Shown: positions 45,276-54,872, counted from the first letter of the stretch. The stretch: 64,000 nucleotides of DNA from CmP2 sp052084925 (GCA_052084925.1 JBQDEV010000001.1:124001-188000); one strand, 5' to 3'. The notes: generated by a model from the sequence alone, not told the origin. Numbers and translations: made by a program.

Positions 45276-47303
45276 TCACTCACGGCGCGGCGGATCGAGA
45301 GACGCGTTACCGGGACGGTGGTAGCTGTTGCGCTGCGGTGTCGGGTCCGGGCAGAGCCAGATCGCCGGGGTGAACCAGGGAACGCCGTCGACCATTTCCA
45401 CACTGTATTTATCGTGGTGCACCAGGCGGTGACAGCCCGGGCACAGCAGCACGAGGTTGTCGATGTCGGTCTTGCCGCCGGCCACCCAGTGCTTCACATG
45501 ATGCCCCTGGCACCAGGCGGCGGGTGCGGTGCATCCCGGGCGGGAGCAACCGCCGTCGCGAGCGATCAGCGCGTTCTTCATGGCTTGCGGAACCAACCGG
45601 TGGTCACGCCCCTGAGTGAGGACCACCGTTTTCTCCGGGTTCATCACCGTCGGGATGATCAGGGCATCGCAGCTCAGAGTCAAGATCTCGGTCGGACTGA
45701 ACGGCCCGGTGTGTGTGGCGTCGAAGAGCGTGCCGCGATCACGCAGCGGAGGCGGCTCCGCGACTGGTATGCCAGGAGCGTCGCTTCGTTCTCGGTGGCG
45801 TTCGACTTGGCGCACCAGCTCGTCATAGTCGACGACGGCGTTGATGCGCGGCAACAGCCCGTTGTTCTTCGGTAGGTCGCCGTCCCGTGCCAGGCTCTGC
45901 ATCCCTGCATAGAACGCAGCCATCAGCGCCTCAATCTGCAGCGCTTCACGCAGCTCGCGGTTCAGCCGCACCTTCTCGTGCGCCACCCACGGGTCCGGCG
46001 GAGCGAAGTCCGGGTCGAGCGGGTCGAGTGCAACCCTGCCGGGGACCAGGCGGAAAGCGCCGTCGTCGTCCGAGCTGGCTTGAGCGCCACCGTCATCGGT
46101 CAGGAACCCGGCCAGCGGATCGTCTGCTGCCTCGTCAGCAGCCGTCTCCGTATCGCCGCTCGCCGGGGTCTCCGGGGTCGATGCCGGAGAGGTCGCTTGG
46201 TCGGCGGGAGCATCCTTGAGTCCCACCTGAGCCTGATATCCCTCGAAGAGGGCGTCGAGCGCTGCGGCGCGCTGCTGGACGGTGAGCGATCGCGGGTTGG
46301 TCGCGGCCGAGGTCAGCGAGGCGAGCAGCTCATGCAGGACGTCGTTGAGGCGCATCTGCCACTCGTGCATCCCGTCGGCGGCGCGGCCGAGGTAGCGCAG
46401 ACCGTGGGCGGGTGGCTTGCCGGCCTCCTCCGGTGGCACACCATCCTGATCCAGCAGCGCCTTGGCGCGTTCAACCCAGGTATCGCAGAGGTCGCGGAAT
46501 TCCTCGGGCGTGCCGATGCCCACTTGCCCCGCAAGGAATTCATCGCCCGAGGCGACGGCGAGCTTGACCTTCTCCTGAGGGACCTTGCAGCGACGCCCGT
46601 AGGTGACGACTTCCTGGAGCGCCCGGGTGATGCGCTGCGTGTTCTCGGCGGACACCGCACCCGAGATATAGGCGCGGCCGGTATGGCGATAGCGCGGAGC
46701 AGCGGAATCAGTGATGTCCGCGAGCGCTCCGGGCAGCGGTCGGGGAAGCAGGTTCTGCCCGGCCTTCATTCGGGTGCGGGCCGCTGTTTTGGACACACCC
46801 GTCAGTTCAGACAAATACGCGGCAGCGCCGGTGAAGTCGTTCTCCTTCTCCGGGATTCCCAGCCGCTCGTAGCGGGTCACGTTCGGTGTAAACGACCGGT
46901 CGACGTGGGCCGCGAGCGCGGTGTTGACGGCGTCGGTGCTGCGCTGCAGGTCCTCGGCCAGCCGAACCATGGCTGGCAGCCAGGGGCGATCGTCGGACTC
47001 CGCGGGCTGCACCAGCAACGCTCCTGCCGCACTGGCTCCGCCGGCGCCTGCGGGCTCTCCATCAAAGGAACCGGTGGCCCACAGTGTGCCCCAGTCCAGC
47101 GGGCGATCACCGTCCGCGTGGGCGTCCAGACGTTCGAAGTACTGAAGGGAGGAGGGCTCGATGACCACATCCCGCACGGCAGCGACCACGCGCTGGGCCA
47201 GGCCCAGCTGGCGGTGCAGAGGCAGTGCGGTGAGAGCAGCTAGCAACTGCGCGTCACTGAACTCGGCGAGCCGTGGGGCGTCGTCGTCAAGAGCCGTCGT
47301 CAT
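45276..47303 (-). CDS. DUF222 / HNH endonuclease-signature protein (13E12 repeat family)
   Basis: A 675-residue protein common in Mycobacteriales and Micrococcales. The N-terminal 450 residues are DUF222, including GVSKTAARTRMKAGQNLLPRPLP. A low-complexity Ala/Thr/Asp insert of about 40 residues lies near residue 370. The C-terminal HNH unit reads CSRPGCTAPAAWCQGHHVKHWVAGGKTDIDNLVLLCPGCHRLVHH, with two zinc-binding CxxC pairs. Nuclease activity is predicted but the physiological role is not established. Copies are often multiple within a genome and can mark recombination sites. Confidence 0.86.
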   Translation of the reverse strand: MTTALDDDAPRLAEFSDAQLLAALTALPLHRQLGLAQRVVAAVRDVVIEPSSLQYFERLDAHADGDRPLDWGTLWATGSFDGEPAGAGGASAAGALLVQPAESDDRPWLPAMVRLAEDLQRSTDAVNTALAAHVDRSFTPNVTRYERLGIPEKENDFTGAAAYLSELTGVSKTAARTRMKAGQNLLPRPLPGALADITDSAAPRYRHTGRAYISGAVSAENTQRITRALQEVVTYGRRCKVPQEKVKLAVASGDEFLAGQVGIGTPEEFRDLCDTWVERAKALLDQDGVPPEEAGKPPAHGLRYLGRAADGMHEWQMRLNDVLHELLASLTSAATNPRSLTVQQRAAALDALFEGYQAQVGLKDAPADQATSPASTPETPASGDTETAADEAADDPLAGFLTDDGGAQASSDDDGAFRLVPGRVALDPLDPDFAPPDPWVAHEKVRLNRELREALQIEALMAAFYAGMQSLARDGDLPKNNGLLPRINAVVDYDELVRQVERHRERSDAPGIPVAEPPPLRDRGTLFDATHTGPFSPTEILTLSCDALIIPTVMNPEKTVVLTQGRDHRLVPQAMKNALIARDGGCSRPGCTAPAAWCQGHHVKHWVAGGKTDIDNLVLLCPGCHRLVHHDKYSVEMVDGVPWFTPAIWLCPDPTPQRNSYHRPGNASLDPPRRE

Positions 47304-47361
47304 CTCTGAAACCTCCCGCCGACGCCGAATTGCTCGCTTGCATGTTCTCGTTGCTTCAGTT

Positions 47362-47392
47362 TACACTTCGCCTGCAAAATAAAACAAGTGTA
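47362..47392. promoter_or_regulatory. Inverted repeat upstream of the DUF222/HNH gene
   Basis: TACACTT (47362-47368) and AAGTGTA (47386-47392) flank an AT-rich 17-bp spacer, 59 nt upstream of the HNH gene start. The rest of the 240-bp gap to the GntP gene is AT-rich for this genome and holds no convincing gene. The site could be an operator for either direction. Confidence 0.35.
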
Positions 47393-47543
47393 CGATTTTG
47401 CTGACAGTGAACACGAATGCTTGTAGCTGGCTACGAAAGATGCAGGCGGACGTTGAACTAGGCAATGTAGCGCAGATCACACCACTGCCACCACGCTGGA
47501 GTGAGGCGGCCATCGTCGCCCGTGACCTCAACTAGGAGACGCT

Positions 47544-48962
47544 ATGCTCTTGGGCATCATCGGCATCATTGTGTCGCTCATTCTGCTCATCACCCTGGCA
47601 TATCGCGGCATGCCCGTGATCATCGCCGCCCCCATCGCCTCCACCGTCGCACTGATCTTCTCCGGGGCGCCGATCCTGGCGTCGTACACAGAGATCTTCA
47701 TGCCCGCGATGGCCGGATTCGTCGGCAGTTGGTTCCCCGTGTTCCTCACCGGGGCGATCTTCGGCGTGCTGATGACAGTGACCGGCTACGCCGAGTCCAT
47801 CGCGCGCAGCGTGACAGCGCTTGTGGGGTCACGCAGCGCCATCGCGGCGACCGTGATTACCTCCGCGCTGATGACCTACGGCGGCATCAGCCTGTTCGTG
47901 GTCGCCTTCGTGATGTATCCGTTGGCGCGCGAGCTCTTCCGGGTGGCCGATATTCCGCGGCGACTCATCCCGGGCACGATCGCCCTGGGCATCTTCACCT
48001 TCACCATGACGGCGCTGCCAGGCTCCCCGCAGGTGCAGAACATCATCCCCGGCCAGTTCTTCGGCACCGGCTCCTTCGCCGGACCCGGTATCGGACTGAT
48101 GGGTGGCGCCCTGATCTTCGGCGGCGGACTGCTGTGGCTGGAGTACCGTCGGCGTCGGCTCATCGCCGCGGGCGAGACCTTCGGCAGCCCAGCCAGCGCG
48201 CTGATGGTGAGCGGTTCCAGTGAAGACGGCGCCTCGGACACCGCCGTGAAGGTATCCGCTCCGACCAACCAGCTGGTGCCGTTCCTGCCGCTGATCACCG
48301 TGTTCGTGGTCAACTTCGCCTGCACGCTGCTGATCTTCCCGGCCCTCGACTGGGCTCACCTGGAGCAGGAGCAGTTCGGTGGGGTCACCATCGAGACTCG
48401 TGCCGGACTGTGGGCCGTGCTGTTGGGCATTGTCGCCGCCATCCTGGTGATCGTGGCGCTGAACGCGAAGAGCTTCCGCTCGCTGCGCACCGGGTTCGTG
48501 GACGGCGTGAAGGGCTCGATGCTGCCGATCTTCTCGACCGCCTCCGAGGTCGGATACGGTGCCGTGGTGGCATCAGTGGCCGCGTTCGCCGTCGTGCGCG
48601 ATTCCGTGTTCGGCGCGGGTGCCTCCGCACTGTGGACCTCTGTGATGTCGGTGTCGATCACCGCCGGGCTCACCGGCTCGTCCTCGGGCGGCATGACCAT
48701 TGCCCTGAACGCCCTGGGCGAGGACCTGCGGCTGATGGCCGAGAACGAGGGCATCAGCATGGAGGCGATGCACCGACTCACCGCCATGGCCGCCGGCGGC
48801 TTGGACACCCTGCCGCACTCCGGCGCCGTCGTTACCCTGCTGATTGTCTGTGGGCTGACCCACCGCCAGTCCTACAAGGACATCGGCATGGTGACCCTCG
48901 TGATCCCCGTCGTCGTGATTCTGGGCATGGTCACCCTGGTGTCCTTCACCGGGGCGTTCTAA
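47544..48962 (+). CDS. GntP-family permease, probable 3-hydroxybutyrate/short-chain acid importer
   Basis: A 472-residue membrane protein with 12 to 14 helices. The start GIIGIIVSLILLITLAYRGMPVIIAAPIAS and the SWFPVFLTGAIFGVLM segment match the GntP/BdhT-like transporters. It is the first gene of a run followed by bdhA and both CoA-transferase genes, so import of 3-hydroxybutyrate is the simplest reading, although many GntP members carry gluconate or related acids. The ATG has AGGAG 5 nt upstream. Confidence 0.83.
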   Translation: MLLGIIGIIVSLILLITLAYRGMPVIIAAPIASTVALIFSGAPILASYTEIFMPAMAGFVGSWFPVFLTGAIFGVLMTVTGYAESIARSVTALVGSRSAIAATVITSALMTYGGISLFVVAFVMYPLARELFRVADIPRRLIPGTIALGIFTFTMTALPGSPQVQNIIPGQFFGTGSFAGPGIGLMGGALIFGGGLLWLEYRRRRLIAAGETFGSPASALMVSGSSEDGASDTAVKVSAPTNQLVPFLPLITVFVVNFACTLLIFPALDWAHLEQEQFGGVTIETRAGLWAVLLGIVAAILVIVALNAKSFRSLRTGFVDGVKGSMLPIFSTASEVGYGAVVASVAAFAVVRDSVFGAGASALWTSVMSVSITAGLTGSSSGGMTIALNALGEDLRLMAENEGISMEAMHRLTAMAAGGLDTLPHSGAVVTLLIVCGLTHRQSYKDIGMVTLVIPVVVILGMVTLVSFTGAF

Positions 48963-49041
48963 GCCCGACGACGCCAGCGCGCCACCGTTGCGCATGACAC
49001 CCTGAGAAGACCATTCAGCAATCTGAAGGAGCATCCCACCG

Positions 49042-49806
49042 ATGACCGTCACCGACCAGAACACCCCGCTCGCCGGACGCCGCGCACTGATCACCGGAGG
49101 CGCCTCGGGCATCGGCGCCGCCTGCGCCCGCACTTTCGCCCGCGCCGGCGCGACGGTGACCGTGTGCGACCGCGACCGCGATGCGGCCCGGGCCCTCGCC
49201 GAAGAGATCCAGGGGAAGTCCTGGGTGATCGATCTCGCCGACACCGCCTCCCTGGAGGACATCGAGCTCGACACCGACATCCTGGTGCACAACGCCGGGA
49301 TCCAGCGCGTCGCGCCGATTCACGAGTTCGACCCCGAGGCGTGGCGGTTCATCCACCGGCTGATGGTCGAGTCCCCGTTCCTGCTCACCCGGGCCGCGTT
49401 GCCGGGAATGTACGATCGCGGATTCGGGCGGATCATCCACCTCTCCTCGGTGCACGGCATCCGCGCCAGTGCGTTCAAGTCGGCGTACGTCTCGGCCAAG
49501 CACGCGTTGGAAGGGCTCTCGAAGGTGGTGGCGCTGGAGGGCGCCGAGCATGGAGTGACCTCGAACTGCATCAACCCCGCGTATGTGCGCACCCCGCTGG
49601 TGGAGAAGCAGATCGCTGATCAGGCGCGGATCCACGGCATCGGCGAGGATGACGTGGTGGAGAAGATCATGCTCGCGGAATCCGCGATCAAGCAGCTCAC
49701 CGAACCTGAGGAGGTCGCATCGCTGGCCACGTGGCTGGCCTCGGATGCTTCCCGGATGGTCACCGGCTCGTCCTATTCGATGGACGGCGGCTGGTCCGCC
49801 AGCTGA
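49042..49806 (+). CDS. bdhA: 3-hydroxybutyrate dehydrogenase
   Basis: A 254-residue short-chain dehydrogenase oxidising (R)-3-hydroxybutyrate to acetoacetate with NAD+. Cofactor motif ITGGASGIGAACA; active site Ser in IHLSSVHGIRASAFKS and Y-x-x-x-K in SAYVSAKHALEGLSK. The long insert NCINPAYVRTPLVEKQIADQA is characteristic of BDH rather than generic SDRs. The ATG has GAAGGAG upstream. Followed by the succinyl-CoA:3-ketoacid transferase genes that activate the acetoacetate it produces. Confidence 0.9.
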   Translation: MTVTDQNTPLAGRRALITGGASGIGAACARTFARAGATVTVCDRDRDAARALAEEIQGKSWVIDLADTASLEDIELDTDILVHNAGIQRVAPIHEFDPEAWRFIHRLMVESPFLLTRAALPGMYDRGFGRIIHLSSVHGIRASAFKSAYVSAKHALEGLSKVVALEGAEHGVTSNCINPAYVRTPLVEKQIADQARIHGIGEDDVVEKIMLAESAIKQLTEPEEVASLATWLASDASRMVTGSSYSMDGGWSAS

Positions 49807-49880
49807 CCGTTGCTCCGTCATCCCCTCGGCCGGCGCGGGGGCAGTATCGTGACCAGTACCGAGAGAAGAGGAACCACACC

Positions 49881-50654
49881 ATGACACTCGACAAGACCGT
49901 AGCCTCCGCCGCCGAGGCGGTGGCCGACATTCCCGACGGCGCCACCCTCGCCGTCGCCGGATTCGGGCTCTCCGGGAACCCGATCCAGCTGATCGAGGCG
50001 CTGCTCGACCAGGGCGCCGGGCAGCTCTCCATTGTCTCCAACAACTGCGGGGTGGACGGCTGGGGGTTGGGCATCCTGCTCGCCGCCGGTCGCATTGCGA
50101 AAATGACGTCGTCCTATGTGGGCGAGAACAAGGAATTCGCGCGCCAGTACTTGGAGGGCGAACTCGAAGTGGAGCTTGTGCCGCAGGGCACGCTCGCCGA
50201 GAAGCTGCGGGCGGCCGGCGCCGGAATCCCCGGATTCTTCACCCAGACCGGTGTCGGAACCCAGGTCGCCGACGGCGGCATCCCGATGCGCTACGACGCC
50301 GAGGGCACCGTGGTGAAGGAGTCCCCCGCCAAGGAGGTGCGCACCTTCAGCACCTTCGGCACCGAACAGGAATACGCTCTGGAAGAGGCGCTGGCCACCG
50401 ACTTCTCCCTCGTCCACGCGGCCAAGGGCGACCGACACGGCAACCTCGTGTTCAACAAGTCGTCGCGCCAGTTCGCCCCACCGGCGGCCACGGCCGGGCG
50501 CATCTGCATCGCCCAAGTCGAGCAGTTGGTGGAGCCCGGGGAGATCGACCCCGATGAGGTGCATCTGCCCGGTGTCTACGTCCACCGCGTGGTGGAGGTT
50601 GGCCCCGACATCGAGAAGCCGATCGAGAAGCGCACCGTGCGAGAGGAGAACTGA
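49881..50654 (+). CDS. scoA: Succinyl-CoA:3-ketoacid CoA-transferase subunit A
   Basis: A 257-residue subunit of the heteromeric family I CoA-transferase. VAGFGLSGNPIQLIEALLDQG and LSIVSNNCGVDGWGLGILL are the typical N-terminal blocks. PAGARGG in the closest relatives is replaced by the FFTQTGVGTQVADGG region. It transfers CoA from succinyl-CoA to acetoacetate with subunit B. ATG 49881 has GAGG upstream and a 74-nt gap from bdhA. Subunit B starts one base after the stop. Confidence 0.9.
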   Translation: MTLDKTVASAAEAVADIPDGATLAVAGFGLSGNPIQLIEALLDQGAGQLSIVSNNCGVDGWGLGILLAAGRIAKMTSSYVGENKEFARQYLEGELEVELVPQGTLAEKLRAAGAGIPGFFTQTGVGTQVADGGIPMRYDAEGTVVKESPAKEVRTFSTFGTEQEYALEEALATDFSLVHAAKGDRHGNLVFNKSSRQFAPPAATAGRICIAQVEQLVEPGEIDPDEVHLPGVYVHRVVEVGPDIEKPIEKRTVREEN

Positions 50655-50655
50655 G

Positions 50656-51318
50656 ATGACCCAGCAGCAGACCGAGCGCGCCGGCTGGACCCGTCAGCAG
50701 ATGGCGGCTCGCGCCGCACAGGAGCTGACCGACGGCGCCTACGTGAACCTCGGCATCGGCATGCCCACGCTGATCCCGAACTACATTCCCGAGGACCGCA
50801 CCATTATCCTGCAGTCCGAGAACGGGATCCTGGGCACCGGCCCCTACCCGACGGAGGAGCAGATCGATCCTGATCTAATCAACGCCGGTAAGGAGACCGT
50901 GACGGTGAATCCGGGCGCGTCCTTCTTCGATTCGGCGCAGAGCTTCGCGATGATCCGCGGCGGGAAGATCGACATCGCTGTGCTGGGCGCCATGCAGGTG
51001 GCGGCGAACGGCGACCTGGCCAACTGGATGGTCCCGGGCAAGATGGTCAAGGGGATGGGCGGCGCCATGGACCTGGTGCACGGAGCGGCCCAGGTGATCA
51101 TCCTGATGGATCACACCGCCAAGGACGGAACACCGAAGATCCTGCCCGAATGCACCCTGCCGCTGACCGGCAAGGGCGTGGTGAATCGGATCATCACCGA
51201 CCTCGCGGTGATCGACGTGGTCGGCACCGAAGAGCGCCCCGAGTTGCGCCTGGTGGAGGTCGCCCCCGGGGTCACCGAGGACGAGGTCCGTGCCGCCACC
51301 GGAGTCGAGCTGAGCTGA
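50656..51318 (+). CDS. scoB: Succinyl-CoA:3-ketoacid CoA-transferase subunit B
   Basis: A 220-residue catalytic subunit. The nucleophilic glutamate lies in LQSENGILGTGPYP. GAYVNLGIGMPTLIPNYI precedes it, and GAMDLVHGAAQVIILMDH and TGKGVVNRIITDLAVIDV follow as in all SCOT B subunits. An AGGAG overlaps the end of scoA. It completes the route 3-hydroxybutyrate to acetoacetyl-CoA. A stable hairpin terminator is found 26 nt after its stop. Confidence 0.91.
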   Translation: MTQQQTERAGWTRQQMAARAAQELTDGAYVNLGIGMPTLIPNYIPEDRTIILQSENGILGTGPYPTEEQIDPDLINAGKETVTVNPGASFFDSAQSFAMIRGGKIDIAVLGAMQVAANGDLANWMVPGKMVKGMGGAMDLVHGAAQVIILMDHTAKDGTPKILPECTLPLTGKGVVNRIITDLAVIDVVGTEERPELRLVEVAPGVTEDEVRAATGVELS

Positions 51319-51344
51319 CGCTGACCTGCTGATTCAGTTCTCGG

Positions 51345-51386
51345 GCGCCCCCGGCACCGTGGTCACGACCGCGGCGTCGGGGGCGC
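51345..51386 (+). terminator. Terminator-like hairpin after the 3-hydroxybutyrate operon
   Basis: GCGCCCCCG (51345-51353) pairs perfectly with CGGGGGCGC (51378-51386), giving a nine-bp GC-only stem with a 24-nt loop that can fold further. No T-run follows. A TAGGAT at 51395-51400 could be the -10 of the next gene. Confidence 0.5.
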
Positions 51387-51457
51387 GAGCACGTTAGGAT
51401 GAGGGGCAGCGGTGCCGCCACCGGCATCCACGGCATCGAGCCAACCCCGGGAGATCC

Positions 51458-52078
51458 ATGAACGCAGCAGCACCGCGCCGTCGCACTGGCCGCGCCGTCT
51501 CCGTCGCCGCCGGGTGCACGTTGCTGCTGGCTCTCGCGGGCTGCGCCGAGGACCCGTCTGCACCGGCCGACCCCGAGGCCACCTCCGCTGCCGACGAGCT
51601 CGACCTCGCCCCCGACGATGACGGATTCGCTCCGTTGCCCCTGTACTTTGTGGCCCTGTCCGGGCAGTACCCCAGCGGGGTGACGGGCTCCCAGATCGGG
51701 TGTTCCGACCTGCTGGTCCAGGTCAATACCGTGCCGCTGGAGGCCGAAGAGCCCGTGGACGCCGCGCTGGACTTCCTGCTCCAGGACAAACAGTACCGTC
51801 ACGGCGATCCCGCGCTCACCAATTCGGTGCTGCTCTCGGCCGATTCGCTGACCGTGCAGGACTACGAGGTCCAGGGCGACACCGTGGAGGTCAACCTCTC
51901 CGGCAGCGTCGTGACCCGCAGCGCCTGCGAGTCCTACCGGATCCGCGCCCAGCTCCACGCCACCGCCGCCGCGGCAGCCGGAGTCGAGAACGCCCAGATC
52001 TTGGTCGACGGCGAGGATCTCGATGCCCGCCTCGGTCTGGAACCGTTCGAACGCGGCGAGCAGATCACCACCGACTAA
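51458..52078 (+). CDS. GerMN-like lipoprotein
   Basis: A 206-residue secreted lipoprotein. Signal and lipobox end in LALAGC. After an acidic linker, the C-terminal domain (PVDAALDFLLQ, SADSLTVQDYEVQGDTVEVNLSGSV, YRIRAQLHATAAAAAGVENAQILVDGEDL) resembles the GerMN fold found in actinobacterial lipoproteins such as LpqB. No partner is encoded nearby. It runs convergent with the serine hydrolase locus and overlaps its 3' end by 4 nt. Confidence 0.72.
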   Translation: MNAAAPRRRTGRAVSVAAGCTLLLALAGCAEDPSAPADPEATSAADELDLAPDDDGFAPLPLYFVALSGQYPSGVTGSQIGCSDLLVQVNTVPLEAEEPVDAALDFLLQDKQYRHGDPALTNSVLLSADSLTVQDYEVQGDTVEVNLSGSVVTRSACESYRIRAQLHATAAAAAGVENAQILVDGEDLDARLGLEPFERGEQITTD

Positions 52079-53520
52079 TCTGACTGTCGGATCAGCTCCA
52101 GGGCTGAGGAGGCCAACCGCGAGAACTCCGCCGTTGCCTCGGCGCCGATCCCCACCGCATCCTCGGTCGATGCCTGGATCACCACCACATAACTGCGCTG
52201 CCCCTTCTCCGCGAGCCAGCTGCCGGTGAGCACTCCCGGCGAGGATCCGCCCTTGAACCCGAGGTAGTCCCATTGCTGCTGTTCGGCCGGTTCCACACCG
52301 GAGTTCTCAGCGAGGATCTCACGCACCACCGGGTCGTCACGGTTCTGCAGCGCCAGACGCACGGCGGCCACATCCTCCGCTGTGGCGAACCATTCCACGC
52401 CCTGGGGCCACAGCGGATCGCCACCGACTGCGATATCGTGCTCCCCGATCGGCGCCCGTTCCAGCTCCTCGAGCAACGCCCGGCGCTCGCGCTGTGACCC
52501 GTCGACCCAACGCTCTCGATGCGCGGCACTCCCCCACCCCACCTGGAACAACTCGCGGGTGGACATGAACGGGCGCATCAGCTCCGGATCATGATGCCCG
52601 GAAGCGGACACGGCCTCTTCAACCGCTTCGCGCCCCACCTCTTGGAGGAGCATGTCGGTCGCCGTGTTATCGCTGATCGAGATCATTCCCGTTGCCGCCT
52701 CGCGCACCGTGACTTCGGTGCCGTTCGGCTCGTCCTGCAGCTCCCCGGAGGGCAGGCTGCGATTGGCGTCCGAGACGGTGAGCACGGTGTCCCAGCTCAG
52801 CGACCCCTCGTACACCGCGGTCGAGACCGCCAGCAGGACGTAGAGCTTGAAGATCGACCCCAGCGGCGCCGTCTCAGCGGTGTCTCGCTCGAGGAGTGGG
52901 TCCGGAGCATCACCGAGTTCCCCACGGAGGCCTACCTCCTGGATGAGCACGTTCACCTCAGCCGGAAAGTCATCGAAGCGCTCGCTCAGTTCGGTGAACG
53001 AGGCCGGAGCTCTTCAACCCTCGGAAGCGCTCTCCCCGAAGAACAGTCCAGAAATCAACCCGTCGGCATCCAGGGTCACCGTCATGTCCATCGGCGCGGA
53101 CACCGGAGACGTCAACGTAGTCACCGACTGCCGGTCGCCACCCTCATATCCGGTGGCGGTGAAGGGCTGAGCGGGCCGAATGTTCTGGTTGAACAGGTCC
53201 ACCAGTTCCTCCGTGGACACCTCGGCCGTGAAGCTCGAGTGCAGTCGGTCGTCCCAGTCGTCGGCGGTGGTGTCGTCCTCGGCATTGAGCAGATCCAGAA
53301 TCCGCTGTGATTCTTCACCCGCGGGGGTGTCCGTCGGAATCTCGACTGGCTCCGTCGCGGCATTCTCGTCAGGGGCGGGGCTGGCCGGGGTGGCCTCCGC
53401 AGCTTCCGTGTCCGGAGCCTCATCAGGACTTTCCGCGGAGCAACCCGACAAGGTCACTGCCAGACTCAGGCCCAGAGCACTCGCCCAGGCAGTTTTCCTT
53501 CGGTGTCCCAGCACAGCCAT
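52075..53520 (-). pseudogene. LpqF-like lipoprotein serine hydrolase, broken by in-frame TGA at codon 169
   Basis: Read in one frame, the gene encodes a lipoprotein (VTLSGC), an Orf12/LpqF-like N-terminal domain and a class A beta-lactamase-like domain with SIFK (Ser near 222), SDN (near 283) and KGG. A single TGA at 53016-53014 interrupts it. The frame then continues without a shift (RAPASFTELSERFDDFP) into the hydrolase domain. Every later catalytic motif is intact. ATG 53520 has GAGGAG upstream. Possible readings are a recent nonsense mutation, a sequencing error, or readthrough/restart giving two polypeptides (53014-53520 and about 52075-52956). I favour a recent pseudogene or error. Confidence 0.78.
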
Positions 53521-53781
53521 CTTCTTCTCCTCATCGCGGTTTTCTCCACCGTAGCAAGGCCCCTCCAAGCGGCGCAGGACTCCCTCGGCCCGCCCGAAAC
53601 ACCGCGGAATCTGCTCAGTGGAGCAGAACAGCGCGTGAACACTCTCCCCACACGCTATTCCGCTTCACAAAAACCGGTGCTGTACCGCCATCACCGCACC
53701 GAGCTCCTCCACATGCCGGTCTGGCCCGCGGCCTTTCCAGAGTCCCTGACTTTCAACCGATTTCGGCAGTGGCAACACTTC

Positions 53782-53787
53782 TAGCGT
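53782..53787 (+). promoter_or_regulatory. Candidate -10 of a leaderless endonuclease-like gene
   Basis: TAGCGT ends 6 nt before ATG 53794 and no ribosome site precedes that ATG. The position suits a leaderless transcript. The -35 is unclear. Confidence 0.4.
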
Positions 53788-53793
53788 TACGGC

Positions 53794-54756
53794 ATGGGCT
53801 ACCGTCTGACTCCGATCCCTCCCCAGCTCCAGGGCACCTCGTTCACTACATCCCAATGGCTTCAAGCCATCCCTCGTGGTAGAGCGCATGATCACCGTCT
53901 CCTCCAGCGGGTGCACTACGGGGTCTACCGACATCTCGCCAGCGAAGAGTCTTCCTGGACGGACCTCCACCTGCCGGATCCAGCACACGGCTACTCGCTG
54001 GCGGACCTCCGGGCTCTGCAAGAAGCTCTTCCACCGGCTGCATACTCGCATCTCACAGCAGCGCATCTCTACAACATTCCCCTGCCCCATCAGATTCAGG
54101 CTCGCCCCGAAGTCCACATCACCACCGGCAGAACGTCCTCGCGGTCCCGCAGAGACGGAGTAGTGACCCATCGCGTGTCTCTGCCCCAGGAGCAGATCCT
54201 GCGTCATCGGGGCATCTCCTTCACGAGCATCGAGCGCACCTGGACCGATCTGGCTGCCCTGCCTGACCTGACCGTCGCCGACCTCGTGGTCGCCGGTGAC
54301 TTCATAGTGACCGGCCGAGTCGTCCCCGGCCGCCGTCGCGCGCTCCCACTCACCACCATCAAGAGCCTGAGCCACACCCTCGACGAGCGCGGCCGGTTCC
54401 ATGGCCGAGCTCGAGCCCGGCAAGCACTCGACTTCGTCCGAGTGGGGTCGGACTCTCGCCCGGAAACGCTGCTGCGGCTGGCCCTGATCGGCGCAGGCTT
54501 CCCCGAGCCGGAACTCCAAGTCACCCTCGGCCGGGATTCTTCAGGCAACTTCTCCGCCGATATGGCGTATCGCGAACTCAGAATTGCCCTCCAGTACGAC
54601 GGGGCGCATCACCGCACCGAAGAACAGCAGGGGCGGGACGCACTGCGAGATCACTGGTTCCAAGCACACGGATGGATCCTCCTGCGTGTTACCGTCCACG
54701 ATCTCCGCTCCGGATTCGCTCGGATTATCGACGCGCTACTCCCGCACTTTCCCTGA
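53794..54756 (+). CDS. Protein with C-terminal DUF559/Vsr-like endonuclease fold
   Basis: A 320-residue protein widespread in actinobacteria. The N-terminus looks like an AbiEi-type region (HRLLQRVHYGVYRHLA, YSHLTAAHLYNIPLP, ISFTSIERTWTDLAALP). The C-terminal segment ADMAYRELRIALQYDGAHHRTEEQQGRDALRDHWFQAHGWILLRVT matches the DUF559/Vsr-like nuclease fold with D...E...D-G-x-x-H. Its function in cells is unknown. No cognate methylase or antitoxin is next to it. A leaderless start is predicted. Confidence 0.72.
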   Translation: MGYRLTPIPPQLQGTSFTTSQWLQAIPRGRAHDHRLLQRVHYGVYRHLASEESSWTDLHLPDPAHGYSLADLRALQEALPPAAYSHLTAAHLYNIPLPHQIQARPEVHITTGRTSSRSRRDGVVTHRVSLPQEQILRHRGISFTSIERTWTDLAALPDLTVADLVVAGDFIVTGRVVPGRRRALPLTTIKSLSHTLDERGRFHGRARARQALDFVRVGSDSRPETLLRLALIGAGFPEPELQVTLGRDSSGNFSADMAYRELRIALQYDGAHHRTEEQQGRDALRDHWFQAHGWILLRVTVHDLRSGFARIIDALLPHFP

Positions 54757-54782
54757 TCATCACCAGGATCACCGCCCGCCCC

Positions 54783-54812
54783 TTGCCAGTGGAACCCAGA
54801 ATCGTATACGAT
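54783..54812 (+). promoter_or_regulatory. Promoter and GntR-type operator of the homoprotocatechuate operon
   Basis: TTGCCA (54783-54788) and TATACG (54805-54810) form a promoter with a 16-nt spacer. The -10 lies inside a perfect 12-bp palindrome, ATCGTATACGAT (54801-54812). A GTATAC core flanked by AT is a frequent operator form for FCD-type GntR proteins, and such a regulator is encoded third-hand in this operon at 56426. The simplest model is autorepression relieved by a pathway intermediate. Confidence 0.7.
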
Positions 54813-54872
54813 CCATCGTGAGGCGCATCACAGCGGTGAGCGTCGCTGACATCCCCAGTCGAGAGGTTCCCG

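Noticed and set aside
45276..47303. DUF222/HNH gene as a homing or group II intron nuclease
   Set aside because: Full DUF222 architecture, no intron RNA or interrupted host gene; this is the common 13E12-type family.
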